Shown here: piece after piece, positions 1 through 15,200 of the stretch | Layout of the letters: every line of letters starts with the position of its first letter | Numbering within the stretch: position 1 is the stretch's first letter | Assembly: GCA_003342895.1 (NCBI GenBank) | Contig: PTFA01000408.1 | Span: 155,247-219,246 of the forward strand | Length of the DNA stretch: 64,000 nucleotides | Direction of reading: 5' to 3' | From: Casuarius casuarius | Lineage: Eukaryota; Chordata; Aves; Casuariiformes; Casuariidae | Program-made: the position numbers and the translations under genes | Notes under the pieces: generated by a model | What the model saw: the letters and a program-made list of their open reading frames with translations, nothing else | Told to the model about the DNA's origin: nothing | Databases searched by the model: none

Positions 1-59
1 AGGAATGTAAATGTGGTTTTTTGTTTTGTTTTTTTTGGTTTTTTTTTGGTAACCTTCAG

Positions 60-255
60 AATGCTGAAGTGGATTTCTGGATTATACCCATCATACAAGG
101 ATTTGTGCAAATTGAAGAACTTGTGGTAAATTATAGTGAATCTTCTGATGATGAGAAGAGCAGTCCTGAAACTCCTCAGGAATCAACTTGCGTAGATGAC
201 ATTCACCCAACGTTTCTGGTGGCACTTATCTCGCGCCGGAGTCGGCACAGAGCTG
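60..255 (+). CDS. INPP5F: INPP5F exon (first in window), SAC domain
   Basis: Follows a T-rich tract and acceptor TTCAG; starts in phase 0, ends in phase 1 at G|GTAAGA. Encodes NAEVDFWIIPIIQGFVQIEE and on to SRRSRHRAG, part of the SAC domain, with an acidic/Ser insert (SESSDDEKSSPE). Confidence 0.95.
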
Positions 256-3200
256 GTAAGAAAACAGTTCAGAGTATCAGAAGGCCCTAGTATTGACAAA
301 CAGCTTAGATTGAATGTAAACAGACTCCTTGGAATACTGAAGAGGAATACAGAAGATAAAACTTGGAAGACAGTTCTATGTTGTTCAGCAGATGTTAATA
401 TCCTGTCAAAGTACGTGCTATAGCCTTTCCTGCTTATGGGAGACTAGTTACTAAGGGAGCTTCACTGATCTCTTTTGGGCACTGAATGTATCCTTGGAGA
501 TGATTGTTCTGGGATAAACTTCCCTGTCCTATTTTCAAAGAACACTTTGATCTGAACCTTGCTTAGAGCGCTGAGCTGATGATACTTCAGTGGGCCTGGG
601 TGGGAATGATGCCTTCAAAGGTCTTTGAAGGCTTGACAGCAGTTCAGTAGGAACTTGAAAAGGCACTTAAAGAATCATTTGTCTTTTCTTGCCCTGAAGG
701 GAAACTAGGTAAGGCCAAGGTATGAAACAAAGACCATGCTTTGGTCTTGCTCATTGTTTGACTTATTTCAATAAGAACAAGGCAAATAAATTTATTTCCT
801 GCATTTCAGAGAACAAGAGGAAAGATTGAATTGTGTTAGTAGGTCCTGTTCAATTCTGATCTTTTTCAGTCTGAGCACTCTCCTGATATTCTCCACCCAG
901 TCCAACTCCTCTTGTCTTTCCTACAGAGCCAGTCTTTTAACACATCAGAACAAGAAAACCTGGTGAGCTTATCCTAATATGAGACTGGCTTTCTTATTGC
1001 AGCTCAACTCAATGTATTTAATCCAGTTCCAAGGAAAACTGTTGATCAGAACTCTTCAGAGTAAATATGTGATGGTTCTAAGATAGCATCTAGTTTGCAG
1101 TAGGTCTTATCTGTGCTAAGTTGCTTTAAAAAGCCTGAAACGGAATTGCAGGGTAAATAGCTCATCAACTTGCTCTTTACTATTAATGACATTATGACTA
1201 TCTGATTCCTAGTCCAGAACACAAATTGTGTAGAGCTTTTCCTCTTTAAAACAAGAGTATTGTTCCAGTAAATTGATGCAATGCTTTGAAGAATAAGTAC
1301 AAGGTAAAGCCATGTTTTTAATTCATTCAGTAATGCTTAATTTTAGTTAAGTGTTCAAGGTGTTTTCATTTATTTCATTTAAGTATTGAAAAACTTGAGA
1401 AAGTTTCTTAGACTTTCAAATTAGTGTCATGTTATACTGAATCTTTATTTTTCAGATAGCTTGTTTTTAATAACACATTGCACTAAATTATTAACACACC
1501 TAAGACCTTAAGGAAAGGTGCCATGAGACATGAAGGAAGACAGCTCTCTAAGCTTAGAAAAGAAGAGCATAGTGCCTGGAAAAGTTGAGACTTCAAGAGT
1601 AAGGGAACTACAATTTTTTTTCCCAGTGGCTTAGTTTGATTTTGGAATGATGTCCCCTGACCTCTAGCGGGAGGGAATAAGTAAAAGGCATCTGAAGCTT
1701 TAGTCTGAAGTCATGGGCCAAAAGGTCCCTCCTGATTAAATTGTATAGAATTACCTCACTCCTTTTTGTCCCTATAAAGGTCCCTATGGTGGGTATCCTA
1801 CATTCTCTTCACTTCCCTATTTCTCGCCTCCTCCCGTCTCCTTTATGGTCCTTAACTGGTGCTGTGGGGTTCAGTTCAGAAGCTCAGCCCAGTACTACTT
1901 CAGAACTCGGAACAAGTTGTTCTGATTCTGCAGAACTGAATTTCTGAACTACTTAAACTTGAATCTTTCTACAATTTTAAACTTATTCTCTCCCTCTATC
2001 CTTTCTGAGGTACAATGGTAGCTTCTCCTTTACCTGATTTCTATATGCAAACACTTACCTGTTATGTGTAATGACCAGATCAGAAGATCTTATTGTGAGA
2101 AGTGGAGCATCTGTCAGTAAAAGGTGCCCTTTAGGCTCAAGGAAAATACTGAGCACTGAAGTCAAACTTGCTAAATTTGACAGAACAGGAGGCATACGTA
2201 TTCTTTACAGTGGACTAGTTGTTCTTGGCTTTATAGGCTGTTTATTCAGTGCCAGTGAACTGCATTACTCTGTCAACTTACTGTCTCTTTCCCCTGGCCT
2301 TAAAATAGTAAACATAAGTTGTGGGGACTGGAAGAAGATACTTCTACCATTCGATATGGGAGTTTGGCTGGAGCTCTATTCTTGTCACTTGCTGAAAACA
2401 CTAGCAGAGTTACCCATGTTTAAGACTAATACTTAAATGCAAATTGATTGTTATTCTCATTCCTCCTAGGAATGCGGTATAAGCGAAGAGGTGTTGATAA
2501 AAATGGGAATGTGGCAAACTATGTTGAGACGGAGCAACTGATTCATGTCCATAATCATACTCTCTCATTTATTCAAACACGAGGCTCTGTGCCTGTTTTC
2601 TGGAGCCAAGTTGGATATAGATATAACCCACGGCCCCGACTGGACAAGAGTAGGTATTTTTGAATGGAATAACTAAAGATCAGAGTTCCATTAGAAATAG
2701 GGAAACTGGAGTGTTTCTTTACTAATAATTTTTCAGTGATTCTTTCCAAGAGCTGTGAATAATAGTAGTGACTTGACTGCATTTAACTCCTGCTCTAATG
2801 CTAGCTACATGGAGCTCTGACTCTTTATCCCTTGTAAATTCAGAGGGATCTTGAGGTTTCAATATTTAATCAAGTGCCTGTTTGTCTTGTTTGTTGCAGT
2901 GTTTTTTGGGTTAAGAAGGGAGATATCTGGCTTTCTCTTCTGAGAAAATCTGCATAGTGAGGTCTTAAGAAAGCCTCTGTCTGAGGTTTGCTGAGGTTCC
3001 TTCTGTATTAAGAACCATTAATTCATTGCGGGGAAAACTTAGACACTTCATATTGCACAGTTCTGTAGTGTGTCTAAGAATATTGGGAAGACTGAATATG
3101 AATGCTAGTATGAACTAGGTGTCCCTCCCTGAACTTCCAAAAGATTCCGTTGGCCTTTGTATCATCCTAGTAGGTTTAGTATTGTAAAAGGGAAATTTTT

Positions 3201-6200
3201 CTGGGAAGGAGACTAGTATGTTCATGATCTTGTGGAATCGGAGTGACCCTGGATTGGATTGACTGACATCCCAGACATATCTTATAAGTATGTACTTCTG
3301 CTAGTCAAATTTGTATTTACATTCTTTAACTTTAGCAAGTCTAGTTTTCTAGAAGACTCCACTCCACTGAAGACTCTAGGGCTGAAAAATCAAGCAGTAG
3401 ATCCTTTTAGGTGAGGGCTGTGATGCTGAAAATGAAGGGCTGTGTTTTTCCTGTCTCTTGAGTAGGACCTAGTAAAACTTATCTTCTATGTTGCTTAGGA
3501 ATCTAACCATAACTCTAGCACAATTTTGAGCTTACAAACAGTATCATTCAAGACTTAAGGAAGATGTGTCAATAGATTCAGCTCTTGTGAGTTTACACTA
3601 AATACCTGAAGATAACTGGAGAGGGATGATTTGTTGCCAGATCATGGAAAGGTAAACATAATTCATAGTGAGGAAAACTAGCAAGCGGTAGATTTGGGAA
3701 AATCCAAGACTAACCCCCCTTCCAGATTACATGGAAGCAGCAGTTAATTATTTCCATCTGAAAGCTTCTGTGTTGTGACATCTGTTTACAAATCTTTTTT
3801 TGTTCAGCTCTTTTTCCTAATAGGTTTTTTCTAAAGGGGGAATTACATTTTAATTTGATATGCTTCTCAGTAGGAACTTTGGAGGACCACTGGTACTTTA
3901 AGTTGATAGTGTTTGTGTTTGGTCCCCCCCCCCCCCCAATACTTTAGTCTTCTGGGAGAGTTGGATAACACTTTGAGTGCAGTACATCTTTGCTCTTTCA
4001 GTAACTTTCTAGCCCCCAAACAACTATGAACTTCCCTTCTGAAAGGGGTGTGGTAACGTGGGTGAGATATGTATGCGGAGGAATTCAACAGGCTTATAGA
4101 AAAGGAGTAAGTTTTGTTTTGCTTTTGGTGTAGAATACATTGGACAAAAGAATTTTAAGAATGGTCTTCCATTATGTACTATAGTAGTAGACCCGCTATG
4201 CTGCAGTTGATCAAATTGATGCAAGACCTTTTAGAAGCAATTCTGTATAATGTGGTATGCTATGCTGCATAGTTATTTTAGTTTAGCTCATACCCAGATG
4301 TGTACAATTGGTACTTCAAGTAGAACTTGTTACTGAACAAACTAACATTATCTTGCAGGTGAAAATGAAACAGTGTCCTGTTTTCGTGCACATTTTGAAG
4401 AGCAGCTGAAATATTACAAAAAGCAGGTGAGTGCTACATGAAGTCAAGTTATGTTACTAAAGTGCAGGAGATTAAAAAAGAGTTTTTATCTTTTGGAAGT
4501 TTGCTTTAGACACTTGGAAAGGTGATGCACAATCAAACTTTGACTAACTTTCTTGTATTCTTCAAAGTAACCTGAACAGCAATGATACACTGCAAAAATG
4601 TTTAAGCCCCAGTTTCAGATATGTGACTTATCAATTCATGGCTTCTTTGTATTAACATTCAGGTAGGCAGGTAACTGTTAGAGCTTATTTGATGTTGAGT
4701 ACAAACTAGCAAATATAATAACTTTAGCAAGATGACCTACGAACTTTAACTCTTGTCCCATTTGTTACAATGTGATATATCTAAGGAAGTCATGTTGCAG
4801 AAGATGACTTTTAATTAAAACTCTTGAACAGGTTATTATTAACTTGGTGGATCAGACAGGCAGAGAGAAGATTATTGGAGATGCTTACCTTAAACAAGTA
4901 CTTCTGTACAACAATGCAAATCTGACTTATGTTTCATTTGACTTCCATGAGCACTGGTAAGACCCTTTAAAAATGTCACTTTGAATCCTTTTCTCCTTAG
5001 CATGAAAGGAGAGCAAGAAGGAAGAGAAGACCTGTTATTTGTTTGCTTCTGTGTGAAACACTTTTTTCAAAGAAAAATTACCTTTTGGGAATGAAAGCCA
5101 CATAACAAACTTAAGTTTGGATGACCAAACACTGGTGTTGTGTGCAACAGACCTCCTTGTCTAGTAAATATGGTGCATATTTAAAAAAAACTTAAAGTTG
5201 CTCTGCTTTAAGCAAGGCAGTTGCCTAAAATGTGCTTTGAACATAAAGCTGTGGCTGACCTGCTTTTCAAACTGTGCGATATTCTGCTCTTAATTCCCTA
5301 CCAGAAGCCATTCTTCTCTCTTGCTTGTTCCTGTAGATATAATGTGGTTCTTTCAAAATCCTGATGCTGCTCTTCTGTGATTTGGTTTGATTGAGTATAA
5401 ATAGTTGCTGTCTTCATGACTCGACTCTGATGTTGGCATGGACTAATGTAGTGTTCATATACTCATACAGGCATGCATTTCCCCTGTCTCCCTCAAGCAG
5501 ATTGCAGTTGTGGATGAACATGGGGTCTAAAAACTGTTCTAAGCTTCATTTTTGTAACTTCAATATGGGGAGTGCATCTGGCTTGAAAAAGGATGCAGCA
5601 TTACTAAATACATCATTAGTATATATTTTTTTTTTCTGAGAGGAAAAAGGTTTCCTCCTCTCAGTGCTAATGCCCTTTAAAAGAATTCTTTTCTGTAGAA
5701 ACATCCTGAATTAGTTCTGATTTGGTGGTACTTTTTACATGAGTTTATTTTTGTTTCTTTTTCCTCTGAAAAACTGTTATAGCTGTGAAGGCTGTTTCCT
5801 GTTGCACTGTGGCCATCAGTGTGAACAGAGACCAATTCTGCAAGCGCTATCTTTGGGAAGTGTGTATAGGAGTGTTAATTCTGTAGGTTCACTCATAAAG
5901 CTGGGCAGACTATCCCTGTTTCAAAGCTATAATGGTTACTTTTGCTGAGGCTCTTGAAATGAGTACAATGTTGCATATGCCTAAATATTTGCATATTTGT
6001 TATTCCTTATGGAATCGGTGTTTTCCCCATAGATACCTAACTGCAACGTGGGGTTGATCTGACAATAACTTTTTTGAAGACCAATGAAAGCATGCAGTTA
6101 AAACTTAAAGCACCAATCTCTATAGGTATTGCTCAAGGAGGTCAGCCTAACATGCACCCTTTTTGGGAGTGTCGGCTAGCATTGTGTATGAATCCATGTC

Positions 6201-9200
6201 GTTCTTGTTGCTCAGACCTACTCCTTTTCTGTAGAGGCTTTGAAATTTTTAGGTCATGTTTGATGCTGGACTTAACTAAAGCTACAGTAGTATGTTTTCT
6301 TAAAATAATAAGAGCTGGATCTCCCTTGGACCTGTATTACCTGAGAACGCTAATGTAGGTCAGTTTGTCTTTTCAGTTTGGACTTTTAATAAGCACTCTC
6401 CTTCTCTGCCTTTAACTTAAAAAAAGAAAAAAGTAGGAAAGGGGTATATAACACTCATTAAAATACTGTAGATACTGGAATGAGGGAGAACTTCTGTAAG
6501 GTGAGCTGCACTTATCAGTCTAAATCAAATTTAGATAAGCCCTTAGCTACTCAGTTAATGAAAGTATTCATATACACTCACATTAGCTGACATCTTGATC
6601 ATTATGAAATATAGAAATGTGAACAGCTTTTTATCAAAACAGATTCATGTACTCAGTAAACTGTTACTTTATCTTATTCTAATTCAAAAACAAATTCTGT
6701 CCTTGTTTCCCCACACCTTTACCTAACAACTTGCATCCTTTCCTGTCCTAGCATCCTTCTTTGCTATGGCTCTCTAGGAAATTGGGTATTATTGAAGGTG
6801 TTAGCATGTATTACTTTTCTTAGTTAAATATTCATAGAATCCTGTTCTGAGCAACAGAGAAAGCATCTTTGTCCCTCTCCAACACTAGGCTAAAAAAATA
6901 TGTATGTATGCATAGCTGACTAATTTGGAAGAATGGCTGTATGAGATGAAAAACCATATACCAAGATTTGGCTGCTCTTAGATAACATCTTAGATGCAGG
7001 GGATGGGAGATCTGAAAAGAGAAATGCAAAGCTTCTATCATTCTGTTTGCTCTGCTTGTGCTTTCTTAAATGTCAGGCTAGAAGTCTTCTCTGCCATCTT
7101 CTTTTACTATTATAGATTAACTCAGGAATGCAAATCCTTGAACTTACAGTTCTGACTCTCTTGTCTCAGATTTAGGTGTTTAACTGTACTTTAAAATAGC
7201 TCTGAATATTGGCTACTACTTAAACTTTCAAACTTGTTTGTTGCCTGAGAGAATATCTGCTTTATCTCACTTAGCTGAAAACCCATCTGTACCTAATTAT
7301 TTTATGATTTTTTTTTAAACAAAACTACCTTAGTTCAAACTAACTTCTGTGAAATTCTGTATTTTAGCCGAGGAATGAAGTTTGAAAATGTTCAGACATT
7401 GACTGATGCCATTCATGATATTATTCTTGACATGAAGTGGTGCTGGTAGGTACTTACTGTTTCAGACTACTATGGAATATTTTTAGGAAAAACTAAAACA
7501 AAAAATGATCAGCTTTGACAAACTGAAGGTCCCTGAATTTGTATTATGTGCCTCTCTTGGTGCCTAGATAGTGCATCAGCACTTTGTATTCTGTGTTCTG
7601 AAGTGTTTTTGTTCTGTACACCTAACAGCAAAATCCTCAGATGCTCTTTTCTGCCTCAGGTTTACTGCCTTTAACTCTTCTAGCTTTTCTTATTTCTAGT
7701 ATAAAATACTTGATGACCTACAAACCCTAAAGCTCCAACCTTACTGTTGAAACCAGTAGACATTCTTGACCTTTAATTTGTACTGATTCAAGTTCATGTA
7801 TTCTGGGGATGAATATGGTTGTAGTATTTCATTAAATTACTATATATTGTTCCATATATTCTGTGTGAGTGAGGTGTCCTGTCAAATTATTTTCTGATTT
7901 CTGTTTTGGCAGTTAAGTTTAAGTACCTTTTCTCTCTTGAAATCTGTCATTACGTATGTATGAACTGAATTAAACATCTGGTCACATATAATACCAAGCT
8001 TATGGCCTAAGTAGGCTGTGTTTGGATATCTAGGCTATACTAAAGGATGTGGCCTTAAGGAATGAGGATAGATAGGAACAAAAGTAGCTAATTCTGAATG
8101 GGGTGTAGCTAGGATGAAGAGTGGTGCTAGAAATAACATCACATATGTAAGAATTTTTAACTTCTACTTTTTACTGTTTGTAGAAGCTGATAAATTAGAC
8201 TTGATCTAAAATGTCTTAGTACAACTTCACTCTTTTTTTCTTTTGAAAGGGTTGATCAAGCTGGTGTTATTTGTAAACAGGAAGGAATTTTCCGGGTTAA
8301 CTGCATGGACTGTCTGGATCGTACCAATGTGGTACAGGCTGCTATTGCAAGAGTGGTCATGGAACAGCAGGCATGTATAACTAATAAAATTTTTAAAGCT
8401 CTAGGTGCCTCAAACCTAATCATTATTCATAGGGACAAGAGAAAAGAAAACCTTTGCTTGAATAACACTTAAACTAGCCTGTTCTGGTGGGGATTTTCCC
8501 AAACTGTTTGAGAAACTGTGAAGCTGAGAAAGTAGTATGTACAGCTAGAATAAATTAATTATTCTAAAACTAATGTCTAGTCTTCTGGAGAAGAAAGGAC
8601 TGGCTATCTTCATCCTGGAGATGAGTAAATTGTAACAGAAAAATCATTTAATAGAACAGTTACATGGCAGTATAAAGTTAATACTCTTCTGCCCCTAACA
8701 TCCCTGGTCCCCCTAGAGATGTGAAAGGACTAAAATCTAACTGGATTCAACTCTCTGTGTAAAGCTAGAAGCTATTTCAAGTGCTTGAAGTGAAATACTG
8801 TGGTGCAGCAAATAGGGGGATTAGCTGTCTCTTCTTTGTGTAGAAGAAAAATTAATTCATGATGTCCCAGGTGAGTAACTACTATGTTCTGGAACAGCTG
8901 TCCCTGCATAGAGAAGGCATTTCCAAGGAGACTGAGTTGTCCCTCTTATTCTTCTTTTCTTCCTCCTCTTCCCCCACCATATATTTGTTTTCTGACTGAT
9001 TTGATGTGTGCTTTCTGACACCTCAGTGATTATTACTTCTTCCCCAGTGAGGACATAATAGTATTTGTAACTGAAACTTTGAAGCTTCAGTTAGTTACAG
9101 CCCAGCATAAAATGGACAAACTTGCCTACACTTGAGGTAAAGGATAAAGCATGAGGCAGGGCCTCCATGTGAATAAATAGAGCTGTTCATTTTTTTTATC

Positions 9201-12200
9201 TAGCAGGTCCTGTTTGTCATCTGTGGCATGAACTCCTGATGTAGAAATCCTGGTCTACAATAATGACTGGGATTTTGGTTTTCCATTCCTCCCCCACCTC
9301 AGCTCTTCTGTCTGTTACCTCTGAGAAGTCAGGCAGTCTTTCCAACCTTTCCAAGCCATATAGATTATGGAGAGGACTACGGTAGTCACTTCTGTAGTAT
9401 TAGATCAGATATAAAGTGTGCTGCATTGTTCCCAATTTATAGCTGAAGTACTTCAAAATGAATTCTTAACTGAGAAATGCCCTAAGCTTTAGAAAGTGAC
9501 TGGCATGAAGTGAAATATTTAGTTACATGCATCCTTGCCTTTGCATTTCCTAGGAACCATGTGATGTGTTTTCTCTCTGCTGGGAGCTTGATAGTGTTTT
9601 CAGAGTTGAATAGTCTTGTATAAATTGTTATCTTGCTCACAAATAATGCTCGAGCACTTTTTAAGTTGCTATAACTTTGCCTATGAATTAGCCCAAGCTA
9701 TCCCTACAGTCAGCCTAAAACTTTGACTGCACTGCAATTACTTATTACTTCAGAATGGAGTGTTGTACTGCTTTACCACTTGAGTGGTAAAAGGCTTAAG
9801 TTCATATAATACCTGAGACTTCTCTTGGAAAAACTTAAGTACTGGTTGTTTTGAATAGTAATGCATCTTGCTTTCAGTATCAATGTTAAGCAGTAACTGT
9901 CTAAAATGCACAAACATAGTTAATAAACATAACATATGTCACTACTAAGACTTTCTTTTGGGGGAGGTCTAAATTTGAAGTTGAAGTGACCAGATTTGCT
10001 CTAGTGTCCAGAAGCAAAACATGAAGTCTCTATAATGTGCTTGTTCTTGTGACTGGAAGGAAATAATCCGTTTATTTTTTTAGACCTTCAAGGTTATGAA
10101 AGCCTTTGTTTTCAGTTACTTATGTTTCGTTGATCTTGCTGTGTTTTACAAGCTGCATTTCTTAATCTGACATTGTTATCAATGGCATGATGCCGTTAGT
10201 TAAAACGGTGTATATTAGCCTTAACCTTTCAAGGGTTAAGTTAACCCATAGCAATAGTGTAATCATAAGCTAATCATGAGCCATGCTGTTGAAGTTCCTT
10301 GGTTGTGAGTGTTGAAGTATATAGTGCACTTTCTTCAACTCAGAAATGAAATCTCGCTGCTGTTTTCCATTCTAGATGTAAAACTGAAGCTTCTTGCTTT
10401 ACAATGAAAGAAATTGTGACACAAGACTCTAGTATGGGTGATACAGCTTGAACAAGTTAGAGTTGTGATATCTGTTTTTTTTTTTGATGATTCCCTGTAG
10501 AAAACTGAAGCATTTCCTCTATTTTCAGTAATCAAGAGTAACTTGTTTTCCTTCAGCTAATTTTTTGAAGATGCATTAAATATGAAAAGTAAATTTACTA
10601 CTGCTGCTTCCAATGGTGATTCTTTTGATGTGATGTTTAACAGTGAAGTTTATCTGATAGTGAGCAGGATGGTCTCTCTCCTCTCTCTCTCTCTTTTTTT
10701 TTTTAACTATTTAAAACTTAACAATTAAGGTTCAAGATAGTCATTTTCAATGTGAGTACTTGATAAGTACTTTTGAGTGTTTGTTTTCTTATGTTAATAA
10801 GTATATTAAATTCCAGCTAAAAAAACTGGGCGTCATGCCACCGGAACAGCCTTTGCCAGTGAAATGCAATAGAATCTACCAGATAATATGGGCGAACAAT
10901 GGAGATGCCATAAGTCGGCAGTATGCTGGCACAGCAGCTTTAAAGGTAAAGGGTAAAGTGTTATCTGTTACAGTGTTGAATAGCTTGTTATGTAATAGCT
11001 TTTATGACCAATAGAGAACTTCTGTGTACATAGCAAAATTAGCTATGTTCTGCTTGCTTGTTCTTGGAGACATATAGGGCCTTTCAATAAGAACATTTTG
11101 TGTTGGATCTAGGCTTGAGTGGCAAGCACTGCTGTGACAGTGCTGGCTTAACTTCATAAAGCTAATGATGTCTAGATACCAAACAGCTGAGCTAAGAGTT
11201 TAAGACCTATGAGCGTTTAAGCATTACTGTGCTTAAATTTAATCACAATAGTTATAGTTCTGTGAAGTTCTCTGAAGGACTTAAGAGCAGACGATGTAGA
11301 TAGATAGGGTGACATTAATTAGTTACATTTTCTTAGTTGTAGTGCAGTCTACCAGGATCAGAAATCAGATGTGAAACTCCTTGCAGGTTTAGTGAGCTCT
11401 GAAAAGCCATAGGCTTATGAGCTGCTTTCTGTGTATATAGTCACTGGTGGAACAGTCTTGGTATTCCCAGTACTTGGTGTTGGGAAAAACCTGTACACTG
11501 GAAATGCTTAAGACTTAAATATCTTTCTTCTCTCCACTGAAATTTGGTTAGTCTATTACACTGCTGTTTCTTGCAGATAAACAAAACAGCCTGACAGTCT
11601 TGTCTTTATTATGGGTATTTGACTCTAAATCTGGAACACAGAGCTTTAGCTTATGGGCTTAAATTTTCAGCTTGGAGATCTCTCTATTCACTAGTGGTGT
11701 CAATAGACTTAAATTGGTTTTTCACTTTAACTTCAATTTTAACACTTGAATTTTCAGTTTCTTTTAATTTGAAAGTGAAATACACTTGAAATGCTTTTAA
11801 TACTAGTTAGTATGGCTTTTAGAACTGCTCTGCCAATACTACGTGACTTTTTTAGTCTGAAAACTGTCAGGATCCTCTAGTGAAGTGACTGCTTTTTTTT
11901 TTTAATTCCTGTTCTAGGCCTTCTGTGTCCTAGAAACTTTGTTTCAGAGGTTATGTGGAGATATACTATCAGAGAAGCAGTTTTTCTTCAGGGTGTTATA
12001 CTTGTCTTGCTTTATTAGCAGAAGCAAAAAGAGATGCAAACCTTCCTTCAATAAGCTCTAATCTTCTCCATTGTTCCAATGCTGTTTTTTAAATATAGGA
12101 CAAAAATAACTGAGGTTTTCAGACATCTCAGCCTGATGTCTTAAGTGTTTCACTTTAATCTTGTTGGTATATATGTGCAAATTATTTTTTTAGGATATTA

Positions 12201-15200
12201 GATAGAATCCTAGGGCTGTCAAAAGCATAAGATACTCTGCAGAGTGAAATATATCATGGAAAATAAAGACTCTTTGAAAATATATTTTAAACTTCTATAT
12301 GAAAGTTACTTGAACTTCCTTTTTGGGTTGTCATCCATTCAGTTCTGTGCTTCAAAAGGTCAAAGCTTTTGAGAGCTGAGACCACCGCTTCAAAGTTCTG
12401 TGTCTGCATGATTTAAATGTCTTGTGCAACAGGGTGACTTCACAAGGACTGGTGAAAGAAAGCTGGCAGGAGTAATGAAGGATGGAGTAAATTCTGCAAA
12501 CAGATACTACTTGAATCGTTTCAGGGACGCTTATAGGCAAGCAGTCATAGGTAAGAGTGAAATTCCATCCTCAGCTGAATTATTGAATTTGAAAACCAAG
12601 ATGATTTGAGTAAACTTTTTGACTGTTCTTTAAACTTTAACAGTGCCTTAGGTGTGTATACTGTTCAAGTCTGTCCAGTGGGCACCACACAGAACAGTCA
12701 TTTATTATGTGGAGATTAAACACCAGTCAATTCAATGGGATTATATGCAGTGTAGATCAGTGTAGAATTTGTTCATAACTTATTAAAAGTTTTGTCATAT
12801 GTTCTGCTTTAGACAAGGTCAAATTTATGTAGCACAGGTTGTAAGAGTTTCATATTTTAAGATACTTTTAAAGATGTGTGTGGCTGAACTTTCTGTATAG
12901 AATGTTGGTTGAAATTGCAAGCTTGGTAGGTACAATACTGTCTTCCCTCAGTGAAACGAGTTCAACTCTCCATACTGCACTGCTTTAGGAACCATTCTGA
13001 AGGCATTTGCAAATTAATCAGGCTGCTGCTGTATATTTTATTTTTAATTGTTGCCTTTATTAATTATCTCACTTTTTTGATCTAGACTTGATGCAGGGTA
13101 TCCCTGTAACAGAGGATCTGTACTCCATATTTACAAAAGAGAAAGAGCATGAAGCCCTGCACAAGGAAAATGTGAGAAGTCATCAGGAACTAATCAGCCA
13201 GCTGTTGCAGAGTTACATGAAACTGCTTTTACCAGATGATGAAAAATTTCATGGAGGATGGGCACTTATTGATTGTGATCCAAGGTTTGTTGAGTAGTCA
13301 TAACGGATCAACTGCTACCATGACACTTCTGTAACTACTAATATTTTAAATGACTAGTCTTCATTTGTTGCTTTAATAGTTGGTATGTTAAACATGATAC
13401 AAATGGGCAGTTTTCTGGAATTACTGACTCCTTGAAGGATTTGAATACCCATAATCTTACAGTGAGTTTAAGTGGCTTGTGCTGAAAACATGAAGTAGAG
13501 TCAAGGTCTTCCAAAATAAACTTTTTCAAAATGCCATAAATGGTGCATAAAGGAGTTAATTTTGAGGAATTGCCTGGTTATGCATCCATTTGTTAATATT
13601 GCCAAATCATGGTAGGCACCAGGAAGAGAACTTTCAGCCACTCTTAGCCCTCAAAGAGGTTGTTTTTCCTTATTGCTTTATAGGGGAAGTGTAATTTGAC
13701 TGCAAAGCCATATCTTACTAGATTAGGCTTTCATACTACAGACCCATTAGACAAAAATTTAGAGTTCTCCTTATGAAAAGTAGTGAGTACAAACTGTAAT
13801 TTCATTGATAAGTCACCTTATCAAGTTTAGAGTGTGCTAACTTGTACAAGAAAAATAATGGTTAGGTCTTCTGCAGCTTAAACTTTAGCATCTAAACCAG
13901 TGAAGGATACTCACACACACACAACTCATGTGCATTGAGTCTATGCAATCTTTCTTCCCTTCAGTATTTTTAATATGTCCAAAAAGTGAACTATTGCTTG
14001 ACCTGATCTTATAGCTTAAATAGAAGGATATCAAGTTTTAGGTATCTCTAGGGCTAGGAGAATATTAATGTGTGCATGGGTCCTGCTTATACTATGGCAA
14101 GTTTAACTTTGACAAAGCAGTTCTGGCTTACACAGATAAAAAGATACTCTTAGTGTGTTGTGTGTGGTTGTTGTGTGTGTGGTTTGTTTTTTTTAAGTGG
14201 GTCAGTTTATGGTCAATGAAAACTGCAGTGCACAAGTGCACAAGCTATGGACAGATAGCATCATGCAAGATAGCGTACCAAAATTGAAGTCTCTTGTTGT
14301 AATGTGCCTTTAATTGTAAAAGAGTGTCCTGAAAATACGCTGGGGATCAATTACAGTTGTACCATTACCCCCTGCTCTGTACTGACTCTCTTCTTCCCCC
14401 TTAGTCTCATTGATGCCACTCACAAAGATGTGGATGTTCTACTGTTACTTTCTAATTCTGCCTACTACATGGCCTAGTAAGTTACCAATTGCTCTTACTC
14501 TGTGTAACTTATTGAGTAGCTTTGTTCTGGATTAGCCCAAAGCATTCAACTCTGACTCTCTCTCTAGCTATGACGATGAAGTTGACAAGGTGAATCAGTA
14601 CCAAAGGCTAAGTCTTGACGCTTTGGAGAGAATAGAAATAGGTAAGAGCCGAGTCCCGGGTATCCATGCTTCCTAAGGGGCTCTCAACAAAAGCTTGAGC
14701 CAGTTAGCCAAAACATTCTACATGATATACTGAAACAAAGCCTCAATACATTGTGCACCTCCGGTGTAGCCTACTGTAGCTAGAAATGTGCTGTCTTGCT
14801 GTTAACAATGACCAAGCTTGAGCCTGTGTGTTCTCTCACAATCATTACTTCTGTCAGAATGTCGTCTGGTACTGCTTGATATGGAAACTCTGATACTCGA
14901 TAGGTCTCTAAAAATGTTCTTTTTCAAACTCAAACACTTTAATCAAAATCAATTTAATTATTGATCAAACTGCAGCAACAATTTGATCGATGTCACATGT
15001 ATGCATATATGATATACACACACTCCCTTTGATCCAAACAGAGCAGGCAGTTCTGAGTTACTCATTCAGATCTTTGTTTCATAGCTTTTTAAAAATTCTT
15101 CTTTAGCCAGGTTTCAAAATTAAAAAAATCAAGTTTGAGAAGAGATTCCCTAGCTTAAGTGTGAATACATCTGAAACTAGCTGTTCTCTGGTTTTAACAA

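Noticed and set aside
2071..2436. 121-codon + strand frame just before an INPP5F exon
   Set aside because: It lies wholly in the intron, has no recognisable domain, and ends before the acceptor at 2,469. Probably chance.
8374..8379. GT donor four bases after the INPP5F catalytic exon
   Set aside because: Splicing there shifts the frame immediately in the next exon; the GC donor gives the conserved protein.
9772..9791. Hairpin TTTACCACT-TG-AGTGGTAAA in an INPP5F intron
   Set aside because: The arms are only 9 bp with a 2-base centre and no flanking context; such short repeats are expected in this much sequence.
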